Assembly: GCA_030686995.1 (NCBI GenBank) | Contig: CM060704.1 | Span: 172,171,718-172,235,717 of the forward strand | Length of the DNA: 64,000 bases | From: Artemisia argyi | Lineage: Eukaryota > Streptophyta > Magnoliopsida > Asterales > Asteraceae | Reading direction: 5' to 3' | Shown here: one piece after another, positions 48,501 through 63,661 of the stretch | Numbering within the stretch: the stretch's first letter is position 1 | Layout of the letters: each line of letters begins with the position of its first letter | The notes under the pieces: generated by a model | Databases searched by the model: none | The model's input: only the letters and a program-made list of their open reading frames with translations | Told to the model about the DNA's origin: nothing | Made by a program: the position numbers and the translations under genes

Positions 48501-48732
48501 CGCCACCTCCTCCGTGCCACACCCGCCCAAGTCAGTCTCTCCGTGACTATAGGTCCACCTGATGATGCCAGGGCAGTGGCATACTGGCATACCTTTAAAT
48601 GACTCCCTTATACAGCCAACAAAATTACTTTGTTTACTTCTAATTAAACTGTTTACTTGTAACTAATTAAACTGTACTTGTGTATGGCCTTATTTAGGTA
48701 AGATGACCTCATGTTACACATTTATTTTAGAG

Positions 48733-49792
48733 TAAACTCCGAAATACATCTACGTGGTTTACCCCGTTTCGCATTATACATCACTCTCGCAAAAGTTTCA
48801 ACAGATACATCATTCCGTTAGTAAAAGTTAACCTATATACATCCCTTGGTTAAAATAAGGACTAACGGTGCCAATTATTTCTCCGTTATCTTCTAACAAG
48901 ATAGAAAATATTTACACTGTTAGTCCTTTGGTTAACGGTATATGCACCGTTAGTCATGTTTTACGTTTTCATCCGTTTTTTAAGTTTTCCTCCGTTTTTC
49001 TAAGTTTTCGTCCGTTTTTATATGTTTTTGTCCTCTTTTTTACGTTTTCCTCAATTTTTTTATGTTTTCGTCCTTTTTTTTTATTTTTTTTTAATGTTTT
49101 CCTCGGTTTTTTTTTACGTTTTTGTCTGTTTTTTCTAAGTTTTTGTCTGTTTTTATATGTTTTTTTACGTTTTTGTCTGTTTTTTACGTTTTTTACGTTT
49201 TCGTCTGTTTTTTTACGTTTTCGTCTGTTTTACGTTTTCGTCATTTTTAATGTTTTCCTCCGTTTATCTAAGTTTTCATCCATTTTCATACGTTTTCATC
49301 CGTTTTTTATGTTTTCCTCCGTTTTTATACGTTTTCGTCCATTTACGTTTTCGTCATTTTTTTCGTTTTCGTCAACAGACGAAAACGTATAGAAATGGAC
49401 GAAAACTTAGAAAAACGGACAAAAACGTAAAAAACGGTGGAAAACGTAAAAAAAAACATACGAAAACGTAAAAAAAAATAAAAAAATAAAAAACAATAAA
49501 AAAAATAGACGAAAACGTATAAAAAGGGACGAAAACCTAGAAAAACGGAGGAAAACGTAAAAAAAGACTAACGGTGCAAATACCATTAACTCATAGGACT
49601 AACGGTGTAAATATTTTCTATCTTGTTAGGAGATAATAGAGAAATAATTTGCACCATTAGTCCTTATTTTAACCAACAGATGTATATAGAGGTTAACTTT
49701 TACTAACGGAGTGATGTATCTGTTTAAACTTTTGTGAGAGTGATGTATAATGCGAAACGAGGTAAACTACAAGATGTAGTTAACAGATTTTC
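48733..49792. mobile_element. Foldback element with inverted minisatellite core
   Basis: Terminal arms of about 230 bp (48733-48960 and 49565-49792) are inverted copies at roughly 90%: left CGTTTCGCATTATACATCAC against its reverse complement at right. The core is an 18-20 bp minisatellite (ACGTTTTCGTCCGTTTTT) that reads one way from 48960 to 49370 and as its reverse complement from 49374 to 49560. The whole kilobase could fold into one hairpin. No target duplication could be fixed. Open frames inside are minisatellite artefacts. Confidence 0.8.
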
Positions 49793-50119
49793 ATCATACT
49801 GGAATGAGGAATCATCCAACAATACTGGGGCACAATGTAGCTAGTTTTCTTCGAACAATGTTAGTTCAGTTGTCACTGAAAGCAAATTTTATCTACAGGT
49901 CTGAAATACCAACAAAATGAACCTACTAAACCAAACTATTATTTAGATGTCATAATACCGGAGAGGAGGATTAACATTTACAATGTGAATTTACAAGCTC
50001 TACCGACTATTTGACCAAATCAGAATCCACGGAAGAGTAAAGTCCCCAAGAAGGGGAAGACATTAGACACGACTAGATAAAAGATATAAGAAACAAAAAA
50101 ATGTAGAAACTATAGAGTT
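49793..50119. other. 3' flank of the BSD gene
   Basis: No coding signal. Probably contains the 3' UTR of the minus-strand gene ending at 50120. Confidence 0.5.
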
Positions 50120-53100
50120 TTAAAGATCAGTATCCTCGACAGCATGCCAATCACTTGACTCTTCACTCTCTGAATGTCTTTCACGGTATGTTGCGCGGTT
50201 TGCTTTTGCTTTTGCACTAAGACGAACCCAATCACTATTTTCACTTGCAGAAGAAAGCCTGCTACTTTGTATCTCTACATCACTAAAAGAAACATCATCC
50301 TCATTGTTCTTGTTTTTTAACCTATTTGTCGCATCACCAGTTTGATCACCTTCACTCTGTTTAGTGCTATTTACCATACTACTCTTTTCGTCATGTGTAT
50401 TCTTCTGGTTTCTCAATTGTTGCAGAAGTACCTCACGCACTTGATCGATCTAAGGCAGAAATTAAGCAGAGCTAAAATCAGTATAACTTTAAGAACAGAA
50501 TGTTATATCTAAACAATCACTTGGTTTAAGCTAAGTGTTATGACTATCAGTGAAATACCAAAGAGACCCTTTTAGTGGGATGCGTATGTAAATATGATGA
50601 TTATATATTTGCCATGAGAACATCTTAGTCTTTACCTCGGGAGTTGATAGAAGCCGAAAGTCATCCTCATTCAACCGTGGAATCAAGAGGATAAAGTAGA
50701 TCAACCAAAACTGTTCTCCACTCATGCAATTAAGCATCTTATGCTTCAAAGTTGTGAGATCAGGTACCAACTGTTCTATGGCTGAGGCATGATCTTTCTG
50801 AACATCAGACATATTAAAATCTGTAATAAGATGGACAAAATGGTTTAACAGCCAAGAAAAAAAAGTATTGAAGGGATAAACATGTAATTATTATAACTAG
50901 AAAAAAGGAACATATGAAGGAAGATAACATACGATAAATTAGGTGTAAACAACATAAGAACAACTAATCATATAGGCTAGCACCCCTACACATGTGGTAA
51001 ATACCACGTTAGATAATCAATTGACACCAAAAGACCTAATCATGTTTCATTACCTCTCTCTTCAGTTCATATGAAATCGGACTGACATAACAAGTCACAG
51101 AATGGGCCTTATTCCCATCTATAATTGTCAGACAATACTAACACGATTTTTAGCAGCCTAGCACTCAACCAGTCAATTTGAATAGTTGATAGGTAAGATT
51201 GTTTAAACAAGTAAAAGGATCCATTTCCAACATCAAAATGTAATAAACACAACATACATATTACATGTAATAAACACATACGTATCAAGTGTAATAAACG
51301 CAGCATACATAATTGCCTAATAGATTTTACTGCATATATAGACTTAAGCATGACTTGAATATCCAAATTACGACCTTTGACGAGCCACCTCATTCGTTGC
51401 CTTGCGTGTTCAGATCACTTTTTTGCGGGTTTTCGGGGTTGTTTTTAGAATTGCTTATGCCTTTTGACATAGTCAGATAAATTGTGGAATAAGAAACTCT
51501 CAAACTAATGACTCAAAACTGCTTATTTCACACCAATTTGCTTATCTGTTGTAACACTCCAAACGCAGGAATCAGATAAACAGCTTTAATAAGCAATTCA
51601 AACACTTCCATATATCAACATGATCTCAAATGATTAGTCTGACCTTAAACCTTTTATGGCCCCTCAAATTGACAACACGTTTCCTCGCTCGAACTAATAT
51701 TACTATCTACCCTCACTGTTGTTCATTCTATCAACCAACAGTATTGATGCATCACAATATTAAAGTTGTGTCATGCATCAAAACTTCTAATACCCAATTA
51801 GATTTTACAAATCATGATTTCCTAACAAGTTTAGTATGATCATCAGTGCAGATACACAAATCTTAAAGTCCCCGGGCAACCCGAACACGGAAAACCTCAT
51901 CCGTTTACCATTTATACTACAATTGCAACTAAAAACAATGATCATAGATTTAAGTTTCAGAATAATCACCAGTAACGAAGTTTAAACATAATAAACAAGA
52001 GCATAAACATTAGTAAAGAAGTCTAAGATACCCAAATCACGATTCATATCTAAGAGCCCCAAACAAGAGCATAAACAATTCTATAAACAAACTTAAAAGG
52101 GTCGTCAGCAGATTTAAATAGGAAAAACCCTAAACATGTGGATACTAAGTCTACAATTGCAACCCAAAAACCTAATCACGCTTCTAAACTTTAACTACCC
52201 GATGAATAGTAACTAATCTAAATTCTACTAACTACCTACAACAACAATACCCGATCCCACTAGTCTCGGCCGTGAGATATGATGTACACAGAAAGACCCG
52301 CCTTAAAAATTCTATTAACTAAATATGCATTAAATGTTAGCTAATCAATAATCTATAAACAAACACACAACTTAGAATACTACAACCACAACAAACATCC
52401 TAATCATGCTTCTAAACTATAAATACCCCATTAATATTCACTAATCACAATTTAAACATCTTAAGATGGCCAGGGAAAAGTTTAGAAACATCCACATGAA
52501 TACTTACTAAGCCGTGCACATCATAGTCACAAAAGCTCGACTTTCTATATACTAAATACCAATCAATACTCACCAACCAAGATTCTATAAACAAGCTTAC
52601 AATGATCATAAACAACTCGATACAATCAACAACATCAATTAAAAAGATACCTTTATTCAAAAGCTAAACACTCATTGGCAAACAAACATTATATTCTAAA
52701 CGCTAAAAGCCACTAAACGCTCCAAATCTCGTCACAAAACACATCTAAATGTTAACTAATCAAGAATCTATACACACCTTTATTTGGCAAAGAAACCGGA
52801 AACTCAAGCCAATACTCGGGCCTACCCGCAACTTCACTCACAAACTCCACAACCTCATCATTAACTCCCACACCTTTACCACCAACATTACCAACCCCTT
52901 TACTATCAAACAACAAACTAGTAGCAAACCTATGCAACTCATTAACAGCTTTCTTAGGAGACAACAAAGACACACTTTTCTTAAAACTAATACTTATTTC
53001 AGCCAAGTCATTCTTGACACCTTCATAACCGGAAAACTCGCCGGAAAGTTCGCCGGAGAGATGGTTTTCCGGTGAATTGGACAAAAGGGTTTGTGGGTTG

Positions 53101-53222
53101 TAAGGGTTTAGTGGTGGGGGTGCTAAGAATGAAGTAAAGTTGGTTAATTGACGGTTGAATGTTTGTTTGAGTGAGAAATCTTGTTTTTTGCCGGAATCTT
53201 GATTTTCTGATGATGAGGACAT
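50120..53222 (-). CDS. BSD-domain protein, three exons
   Basis: Exons: 53222-52778, 50820-50636 and 50449-50120. Introns of 1957 and 186 bp have GT...AG ends (AAAG|GTGTGT...TTACAG|AT; CCCGAG|GTAAAG...CTTAG|AT), and the phases join cleanly to 319 residues. The N-terminus has the plant BSD signature of a Pro-rich FTSFLAPPPL stretch and SLLSPKKAVNELHRFATSLL. EVVEFVSEVAGRPEYWLEFP precedes the BSD core at about 149-210, with the conserved F186-W187 and Y190-F191 of the FW..YF motif and PRLNEDDFRLLSTPE. The tail (211-319) is acidic and Ser-rich and ends SSDWHAVEDTDL. BSD domains occur in TFIIH p62-like, synapse-associated and DOS2-like proteins; the plant family has no settled function. No disabling change seen. 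Confidence 0.9.
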
Positions 53223-53513
53223 GGTTTTGGGTTGTGTTTTTTTTTAGGGTTTTTGGGTTAGAGAGATGGTGATGAGGTTGGCATTAATGGAAGTTGGATG
53301 ATGGGCTTTATGTGTTGTGATCTAGTTAAAAGAGTTTAAAGTGTTCTAGAGAATTTTGAGAAGGGGGTGTTTGTAAGTGTCTTGTATCTAGTTCATTCAA
53401 AATAACTTGTTTGTTTATTTTCTGGATGAGAATGCTAAAAAAATTTCCTTTTTAAGTTTTCATTCATAGTTCCAAAAAAGAAAAAAGAAAAGAAGTTTTC
53501 ATTCTAATTTATC
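53223..53513. other. Upstream region of the BSD gene
   Basis: Short pyrimidine-rich leader on the coding strand. No clear TATA box. The hAT-type MITE begins 300 bp upstream of the ATG. Confidence 0.5.
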
Positions 53514-53521
53514 CTTTTAAC

Positions 53522-53786
53522 CAGTGTTTTAAAAGCCGGGTTTACCTGATCGGGTTAACTGGTTCGACTGGTTCCGGCAAAAAAAACATGTCAATAAAAC
53601 TCGGGTTAACTGGTTAAACCCACCGGTTTTGAGTGACTCGGGTCAATCCGACTCTCGAAACCCGGCCGAATTTCATCTTTTCAATATTTTTTAATAAAAA
53701 CCCGGGTTGACCCGGTGCTCGAACCAGTTGACCCGATGCCCGGTGACTCGACCGGGTCGATTTCGAACCCGGTTTTCAAAACATTG
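53522..53786. mobile_element. hAT-type MITE, 8-bp target duplication
   Basis: 265 bp with ends CAGTGTTTTAAAAGCCGGGT and the inverse of CAATGTTTTGAAAACCGGGT. CTTTTAAC occurs at 53514-53521 and 53787-53794. GC-rich interior words (GGTTGACCCGG, CCGGGTCGA) pair across the element. Confidence 0.88.
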
Positions 53787-53850
53787 CTTTTAACAGTATC
53801 CTGCACAAAGCAGCGGGTTCGAAGACGAATTTTGTTTAACGAGTTTTTAA

Positions 53851-53854
<4 letters not shown>

Positions 53855-53899
<45 letters not shown>

Positions 53900-53900
53900 T
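53855..53900 (+). repeat. (TTA)n microsatellite
   Basis: About 15 uninterrupted TTA units. Confidence 0.9.
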
Positions 53901-57190
<3,290 letters not shown>

Positions 57191-57989
57191 TCTATATACT
57201 AAAAGTCGTTTGGAAACAGGGTCTAATGCAATTTTATTACGGGGTAATTAAGACCATAATCTTTTTTCTGATTGGGTTGTGAAGTTTAATTAGGCGTGGG
57301 TCTTCCACTTGGCATTATATGAGCAGTGAGTTGTGTTAATCTCATATACCTACTACAGTGCCTTAGTAACAGTGCACCCACTGTTTTGCACTGTGCTACA
57401 CTGTAGCTACCGTTTCCATGCCAAATAAATTGCACCGCCTCATCATCTACACCACTACCATCTTCTTGAACATTCTTCCAACCAAACCACAAAAAAACCT
57501 CTTATAGAACCCAATTTTAACACAAAAAACACAATGATTTACACACCCATTTTCTTATCTCTTTCCCTCATCACATAAACATCGGACAAACACAGATTTG
57601 GGTTCAAAACCATCGACAGTGACACATTCACCGGAAGGCTAAGGTTTGTTTCATATACTTTATGTTGAATTTATGGTTTATAGTGTGATATTGTTTAATT
57701 ATTTTGTTGTGTTAAAGTTGGTTTTGTTTTATGATTCTTATAGTTTAGGAGATGAATATGAATATGATTTTCTTTTGATTTTAGGGGAAAAAATGCCTTT
57801 TCATTATACGTTAATTTTTTTAAGGAATGTTATAATCGGTGTAATTTTACTCCGGCTAAATCTCAGCAACCACTTATATTTGGAATCGTTGGTTGTGGTT
57901 AAAGGTTTGCTACATTTTTTTTTTTTTTGCTGAAAAGTGTAATTGGAATCCGTTGGTTGTGGATATTTGGATTTGGGTGTCTTTGGAAT

Positions 57990-58146
57990 TGGGGATTAAT
58001 CATGAAGATTGTATTTTGTTGCACCAACATGGATTTCAACTGAGATGGATTGGGGGAGCAAGACATATCCATATAAATGGAACCGAGTATCAGCTGAATC
58101 AAAGTCATTGGGACACGTCTACTGAACACACCATCAAAGGACAAAG
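57990..58146 (+). pseudogene. Alpha carbonic anhydrase exon fragment
   Basis: One exon, ending ACAAAG|GTACAT, encodes a stretch matching the centre of plant alpha carbonic anhydrases: RWIGGARHIHINGTEYQL, then NQSHWDTSTEHTIKGQRY. Family members read CHWHSPSEHTI here; the second His, a zinc ligand, is Asp. The other exons, with the remaining ligand and the N-terminal region, are absent. A fragment without zinc site or start codon cannot be an active enzyme. Confidence 0.75.
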
Positions 58147-60275
58147 GTACATTTGTAGTTGCAATTATCTGTCTATACTTAGCCCATAAAAAGGAAAAAT
58201 AAATGCGAGAAAAAGAAGAGTACTTAACAACATGTGCTTTTCGAATATGATCAGGATTCCGTATTAGAACTTAACAGCTACTAAAATAATATGAAATTTG
58301 TTATACAAATATGCCACATTAAAAAAAAAAAATTACAAAATACGGCATAAATTATTCCTGAATGGTTATACAAGTGTAGTCAATGAAATGATTTTAATTG
58401 GTGGTATTTGTAGGATGACTAAATTAGTGGATGACGAGTTATGGAATCAAGATGCCATAGAGGAGGTACTTTTTATAATTGTTATGCTTTAATTTGCGAG
58501 AAATTTGTAAATTTCTTTCATGGAAATTAAGGTGCTTGACGAAACACATGCCTTTATTGAGTAACCACGTGAAGTAATCAAAATGTAGTGTTACATGCAT
58601 TTATTAGAAAAAGTGGTTAAATGTAGTTTATAAGAAACAAAATGAGCAAATCAGATTGTGATGTGATCCTATTGCTTAAGCTATACATAGTCAACATGGT
58701 CAATTAGTTAAACGTGATAATTACATTTTTCTTTTTACTTGGACATGGAGTTAAGCGCATTTTTATGTGGGTTTTGTTGGTTTGCTAGGGGGTGTTTTGA
58801 TTAGCTTATTTTCCCGCCTTATGAGCTTATCTGATGTGGCCGTAGAGGTGCCGTGATACAAACTCAGAAAACACCCTTTGAGGTAATGTCTCAGGTATTT
58901 TCATCGTCCGTTTCCAAGGTTTATATGGTCTTTACATTGTACACTTACTAGAATTCCTAATTTGTTTTCAGGTTTTAAGGTTGTCGATATACGATAAAAA
59001 AATTATTTTCAGTTACACTAATCATTTCTATTTTACTATTTTTGTAGATATTAATCATCAATTACAAAAACGAAGTGGTAGCGCGTGTGTAGATAACTGT
59101 CTTTTACGTTCGTCAGCCTGAGGCAAGTTGGTTCGTAAATTTTTACGCAATTGAGCTGTTGTACTATAAATGTGTAACTATTTTTTTGAAGATTAACATA
59201 TATATGATGCTTCACCTAATACTGATATGCTGAAGGTTGTTGTTGTCCCAGGTATCAATAAAGGAAAAGGAAAGGGTTGTAGTAGTTTACATGGGAACAA
59301 AGGTTCTGCGTTGGCAAGTCCTTCTGTTGCTTCTGATATTGGCAACAGTCACGACAATATATTTACATGTGAGTAGCGTGGTGTTTATGTTTTGGTTTTT
59401 CGAATACGTTCTTGAATATGTTAATTATTTCAGTTTTATACATATTGCAGTGCATACTTGCTGCATCGCATAAAGTTTAAACAGTGGATATGGTCGTTGG
59501 CCACGGTCGCAACAGGACCCAAATGTCTTGGAGCATCAATAGGTTATACACAGAAAATAAATAATAGCCCAAATGTCTTGGCCCATTAACGTGTTATGAG
59601 CTGCATTCAAAGTACATGGTAACATACCTCATCTACGAGGTACTGATAATCGACATATTCTATATCCTTATGCTTTTTTGTTTTACAATGAACATAGATT
59701 CTGATTTAATAAGATATGATATTTTATGACCATGTTCTGTTTTAGTTTTTAAAATTTTAAAGTATAATACAACTGCCCTTTTTTTAATCCCTACTGTAAA
59801 TATCGCCATCAACAATAATGTTACAAATAGTTTGCTAACAAAGTTGGAGTAAAATTTCATTAATGACTTGAAGTGTGACTAAAAAGTAATAGCTTTATGA
59901 ATACATATTTTAAGATATATGCATTTTGTATAACATATAAATCAGAAAAATAAAATTGTTTACTGATATATATCTTAGAATTTGTACCTGCTTTTACCTT
60001 ATTTGATGTTCCAATGCAATCACTTTAGATATATATCTTAGCATTTTTTTTCCCTGTGGGCTGTTGACATGGTCTCAAGTTGTTGTACAACATATTTTTT
60101 TTCTTACTGAATATGACTGCATCTACTTACAAATTACAATTTATATAAAACTTGATATGGAATAACTACATTCAAAAGGATACTTTTGAAAATAATGTGC
60201 GGCTCTCACTTGTAGGTCTGCTTTGTAGCATGTTTCAAAGACATCTTCTGTCATAGCCTTTTGTTCAACCTTCCT

Positions 60276-60444
60276 GTAGGATCAGTTCAAGCTTTTGATG
60301 AAATCGTCTACTTAATAGGGACAAGTGATAGTCTAGCTGATTTAGTTTTCTTTCCATTTTATGATATAAGTTTGCATAAAAATGGAATTGTGACCCACAT
60401 GCATCTTAATTTGGCTGTTGACCCTTTTCTCAATTACGCATCGG
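60276..60444 (+). pseudogene. Unrecognised exon-like fragment
   Basis: Bounded by CCTTCCTGTAG and GCATCG|GTAAG, and open in one frame (GSVQAFDEIVYLIGTSDSLA, then DLVFFPFYDISLHKNGIVTH). The GTSDSLADL plus HKNGIV arrangement vaguely recalls class 3 lipases. Too short to assign. Confidence 0.35.
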
Positions 60445-60681
60445 TAAGAAACTTAACGTAATGATCTTCTATGAGCAGCAACATAATTATATAAAAAATA
60501 GGTCAATGATGTCATTACATGTTCTTACTTCTTATGTAGTGTGATTCAGTTGGTTGAAAATGTGTATATGATAATATGTTATTCATAGATTATTATAGTT
60601 GCTTTTATTAAATTGAAATATGATGAGGGTTGTATTTTACAAAGACCATTTTTTGATTGATTATTATTTTTCTCATTTTAG

Positions 60682-60774
60682 CTGGAGACAATCTTGCTGT
60701 TCTTACCAAATGGTTCGAGAAATATCCAGAGCACAAAGATAGTGACTTTTACATTACGAGTGAAAGCTATGCAG
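60682..60774 (+). pseudogene. Serine carboxypeptidase-like exon fragment
   Basis: A 93-bp exon between CATTTTAG and GCAG|GTAATG encodes DNLAVLTKWFEKYPEHKDSD and FYITSESYAG. This is the segment carrying the catalytic Ser of plant serine carboxypeptidase-like proteins, where the family has GESYAG. Here the Gly before the Glu is Ser. No other SCPL exon was found on either side. Confidence 0.8.
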
Positions 60775-61127
60775 GTAATGTATGTAAAGAACTTGAAAGT
60801 GCTTCTAAAAGGGATTTGTTATCTCAAACTTTCCATACAAGCACATGTGCAATTTGTATACATGTAATCTACTTATTAAGCTACGCTTTTTAAAGTGGTT
60901 GAGAACAATGTAGGATAGCTTATAGATATTGAAATTGAACTTTAAAGTTATTGCAACTTAAAAGGGCAATTATTAGTTTGACTAAGTTACTAGACATTGC
61001 TTTTAACAATGTTCCTCTAATTAAAAGACGAGCCATTTTTTTAATAGATCCATTCAGTGTATACAAAATATGCAATGTATGTTTGTGTATATAAGTTGGA
61101 CCATAGATGCAAAGTGGGGTTGGTATG

Positions 61128-61679
61128 TGTTGAAGTAAAAGTTTGTTTCTACTTCGGACAAGCGAGAAGAATCCTTCGGACTGGAGTGAGTCCTTTGGAT
61201 TCGAGGTGACTCTTGCTTACGGTATGTTCCTTCGGATATCTGCAAACAAATACGTCCGTTAGACTCGCCCCGGGAATGTATCCCAGGACCAACCTCCGGC
61301 GTGAGAGTAAGTATATGTTCTTAGTGAGAGAAAGTATGAATAAAACTAGAGAGTAGGAGAGAAAATTAGTTAACCTTAAATGAAGATTTCCTGTCTATTT
61401 ATAGGCTTTCAATATGGAGCGCCAGGCTGGTTTGTACTTACCCCTTAACGTTCGCTAGTTTGTTCTCCATTATCATATACTTAGTGTACTTGTCTGTACT
61501 TTGATCAATGTACTTACTGGATTATCCGGACGGTTAGATCTTCCGGATGTCTGGGGTTCTTCGGCTATCGTTTGAACCTTTCGGATATTAATCTATTCTT
61601 TCCCGACACGTTCGGCTATGTTAAACTCGACATGGATCCGGAAGGTTAGTTATGTATCCGGAGGATACATACGCCAACA
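61128..61679 (-). repeat. LTR of a minus-strand Tat-type gypsy element
   Basis: On the minus strand it reads TGTTGGCGTATG to ACTTCAACA, 552 bp, rich in TTCCGGAT/ATCCGGA words. Immediately outside, on the minus strand, lies the purine tract GGGGGGGACA, so this is the element's 3' LTR and the interior extends to the right. Flanking GTATG (61123-61127) is the presumed target duplication. Confidence 0.6.
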
Positions 61680-61690
61680 TGTCCCCCCCA
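61680..61690 (-). other. Polypurine tract of the Tat-type element
   Basis: Minus-strand GGGGGGGACA directly precedes the LTR start TGTTGG. Confidence 0.6.
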
Positions 61691-61954
61691 GTATCATAGT
61701 ATTGGTTATGCCAATGGTGTGATACTAAGTTTAGTTTTTTGCGATTTTCCGGAGGGTATGTTGTAGCTTCGTCGTTTGTTAGTGTTGCGTATAAAATGCC
61801 AAAAGTAATTAATGTGTCGTTTAAGGTGTGCCGTCGCTTTTTACTGCGTCGCTTGGATTGGAACACGTATGCACTTTGTGAAAGACACGGTGTGGATGGC
61901 TGACACGTTAGCCCTACGGGTGACGTGTCCCTTTCCCGCCCATTTTTTACCGCC

Positions 61955-61963
61955 TATAAATAG
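61955..61963 (+). promoter_or_regulatory. TATA box for the antisense ORF
   Basis: TATAAATAG on the plus strand, 172 bp before the ATG of the antisense ORF, preceded by TGACACG and TGACGTGTCC motifs at 61901-61930. Confidence 0.5.
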
Positions 61964-62134
61964 TCTCTTTTTTCTCATTTACTCCACTGTTATTTTTCCT
62001 CTGCATATACATACTTCTGACACGTTTTATACCTTCCGTATTCCGAACAATAAATTTCGTCGTCTTTAAGGTACGTCTCAGTCCGTTAAGTTATTTTTGT
62101 TGTTTGGCTATACCCTTTCTTTTTCGGATTCGTT

Positions 62135-62677
62135 ATGTCAGAATCTACCGCCTCGTTTGAGTACGAAGACGTGTCCATGCCGGAGGGTTCTCATATTAAG
62201 AAGGATGTACATTTGAGAGTTTCCGCGATGGATGAGGCTGATGTGTATGCTGTGGTAAAAGCTTTCGGGTTACCGGAGGACTTACATCCGAGGGTACCTC
62301 CTGCGGGCATGACGATGGATCGATTACCCGCGGATGCCATAGGTTTATACGCAGAATATTTCTTCGAAGGCGGTCTTGCTGTTCCTTTTTCTACCTTTCT
62401 TTTAGACGTTATTAGGTACTTTAAGGTTCATATTTCTCAGTTAGTTCCGTTGGGTATGCACCGTGCTACTCTTTCTGAGGTGTATTGCCGTAGCATGCAC
62501 ATTCCTCCTACTACTCCCTTGTTTCGTGTCTTTTATAAACTTAGCAAACAAGGTGATTGGTTTTCCTTCGATAAACGTATTCATAGGGATAGGAAAGTGA
62601 TGCGTGGGAATCGCAACAGGCTTTACCTCTCGAGGGATCTCGAGAAGCTTACAACCCCCACCAGGCAGTGTACCTGA
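62135..62677 (+). pseudogene. Antisense extra ORF of a Tat-type element (gypsy-type-transposon domain), truncated
   Basis: 180 residues as read, but only the first 154 or so belong to it; from 62598 the frame runs into an inserted LTR. Residues 72-145 contain the 'putative gypsy type transposon' (Transposase_28-like) domain with FFEGGLAVPFSTFLLDVIRY, HISQLVPLGMHRATLSEVYC and FRVFYKLSKQGDWFSF. The domain occurs in extra ORFs that Tat-lineage elements carry antisense to gag-pol near the 3' LTR, which fits the minus-strand LTR at 61128-61679. Its role is unknown. The product here lacks its C-terminus. Confidence 0.75.
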
Positions 62678-63052
62678 TCGTTGTAGTATAGTATAGTGAC
62701 AAGTACCGGGGGATTGATCGTTCAGCTTAGGAATAGTGTCGCTAGGATTAGAAAGCCTAATTACTAGTTCTAAAGATGAGGGATGATTATTTTTGTGTTT
62801 TTATATTTTATGAAAAGCAATTAAAATATCGGTTTTTGGAAGAGTGGGCGGAATTAGTTGCTATTCAACTAACCCAAAACTAAGATGCAATCAAAATAAA
62901 ATACTAAAAATGAAAATAAACTAATTTATACTAAGGTTGTGAGCAGTAATTGGAGAAAATGTGTTTACTTAGATTTCACTACTCCCTAGATATCTTTTAC
63001 ACGTTAATTACTTGTTATAATTGCATGGATGACGGATTGTATTCCTTAATAC
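62598..63052 (-). repeat. LTR fragment of the 11650-17862 gypsy family
   Basis: Reverse complement of the last ~460 bases of that LTR (compare 12628-13082): shared CTTACAACCCCCACCAGGCA, GACAAGTACCGGGGGATTGA and GGAAGAGTGGGCGGAATTAG. It starts at the U5 terminus (TGATGCGTGGG) and breaks off in R or U3 at 63052. It lies inside the antisense ORF. Confidence 0.88.
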
Positions 63053-63626
63053 CATTTATAACAACCCGCATTTTTCAAGGTCCTTACTCAACCTCAAACT
63101 TGAAACATTTATTTATCCATTTTCTAATATTTACGTGATTGATTTAACATTATACCGGAAAGTTATTCCATGTACAACGAAAAATGTCAAACAACGCGTA
63201 CCGGCACGAGTCTAAGTAAAACATATATTCAATTAATACACAATGATTTTTATGAATTTATTTTATATGTCATTGCATTTAATTTATAACTTATATAAAT
63301 TATCTTTGTAATTCTTTTTACATAAAACACATACAACTAGCATGTTTAGTCATACACGAATACATTATTCATCACCTTTTCTATCCAACTAATACTAAAA
63401 TACATACACTATACAAAAAAAATAATAATAGAAATAAATAAATCATTTCTTCCCTCATTTTTTTTGTCTTGTGGTCGATCCCCCCTCCGACACCCCACAT
63501 GGGTCACTTGTCCACAAGCTTAACCAACTAGTTCTTGCCTTAAGTCATGCATTTTGGCTTGATCTCAATGTAACCTATCTTGCTTAACTTATTATAGCTA
63601 CACACAACCTCACTTCATAACACATG

Positions 63627-63661
<35 letters not shown>

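Larger units (their letters stand above)
57191..61127 (+). mobile_element. Candidate gene-fragment-carrying Helitron (5' end only)
   Basis: TCTATATACTAAAAGTCG at 57191 matches the TC plus A/T-rich, CTAAAAG-type 5' end common to plant Helitrons. Downstream on the same strand are exon pieces of unrelated genes at 57990-58146, 60276-60444 and 60682-60774. No GC hairpin with CTRR was found; the Tat-type LTR at 61128 may have removed it. Boundary and class are inference. Confidence 0.35.

Noticed and set aside
48868..49471. Phe-rich ORFs of 174 and 104 residues
   Set aside because: Pure translation of the ACGTTTTCGTCCG minisatellite in the foldback element.
62598..62677. C-terminal 26 residues of the antisense ORF as real protein
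   Set aside because: They are encoded by an inserted LTR fragment in reverse orientation.
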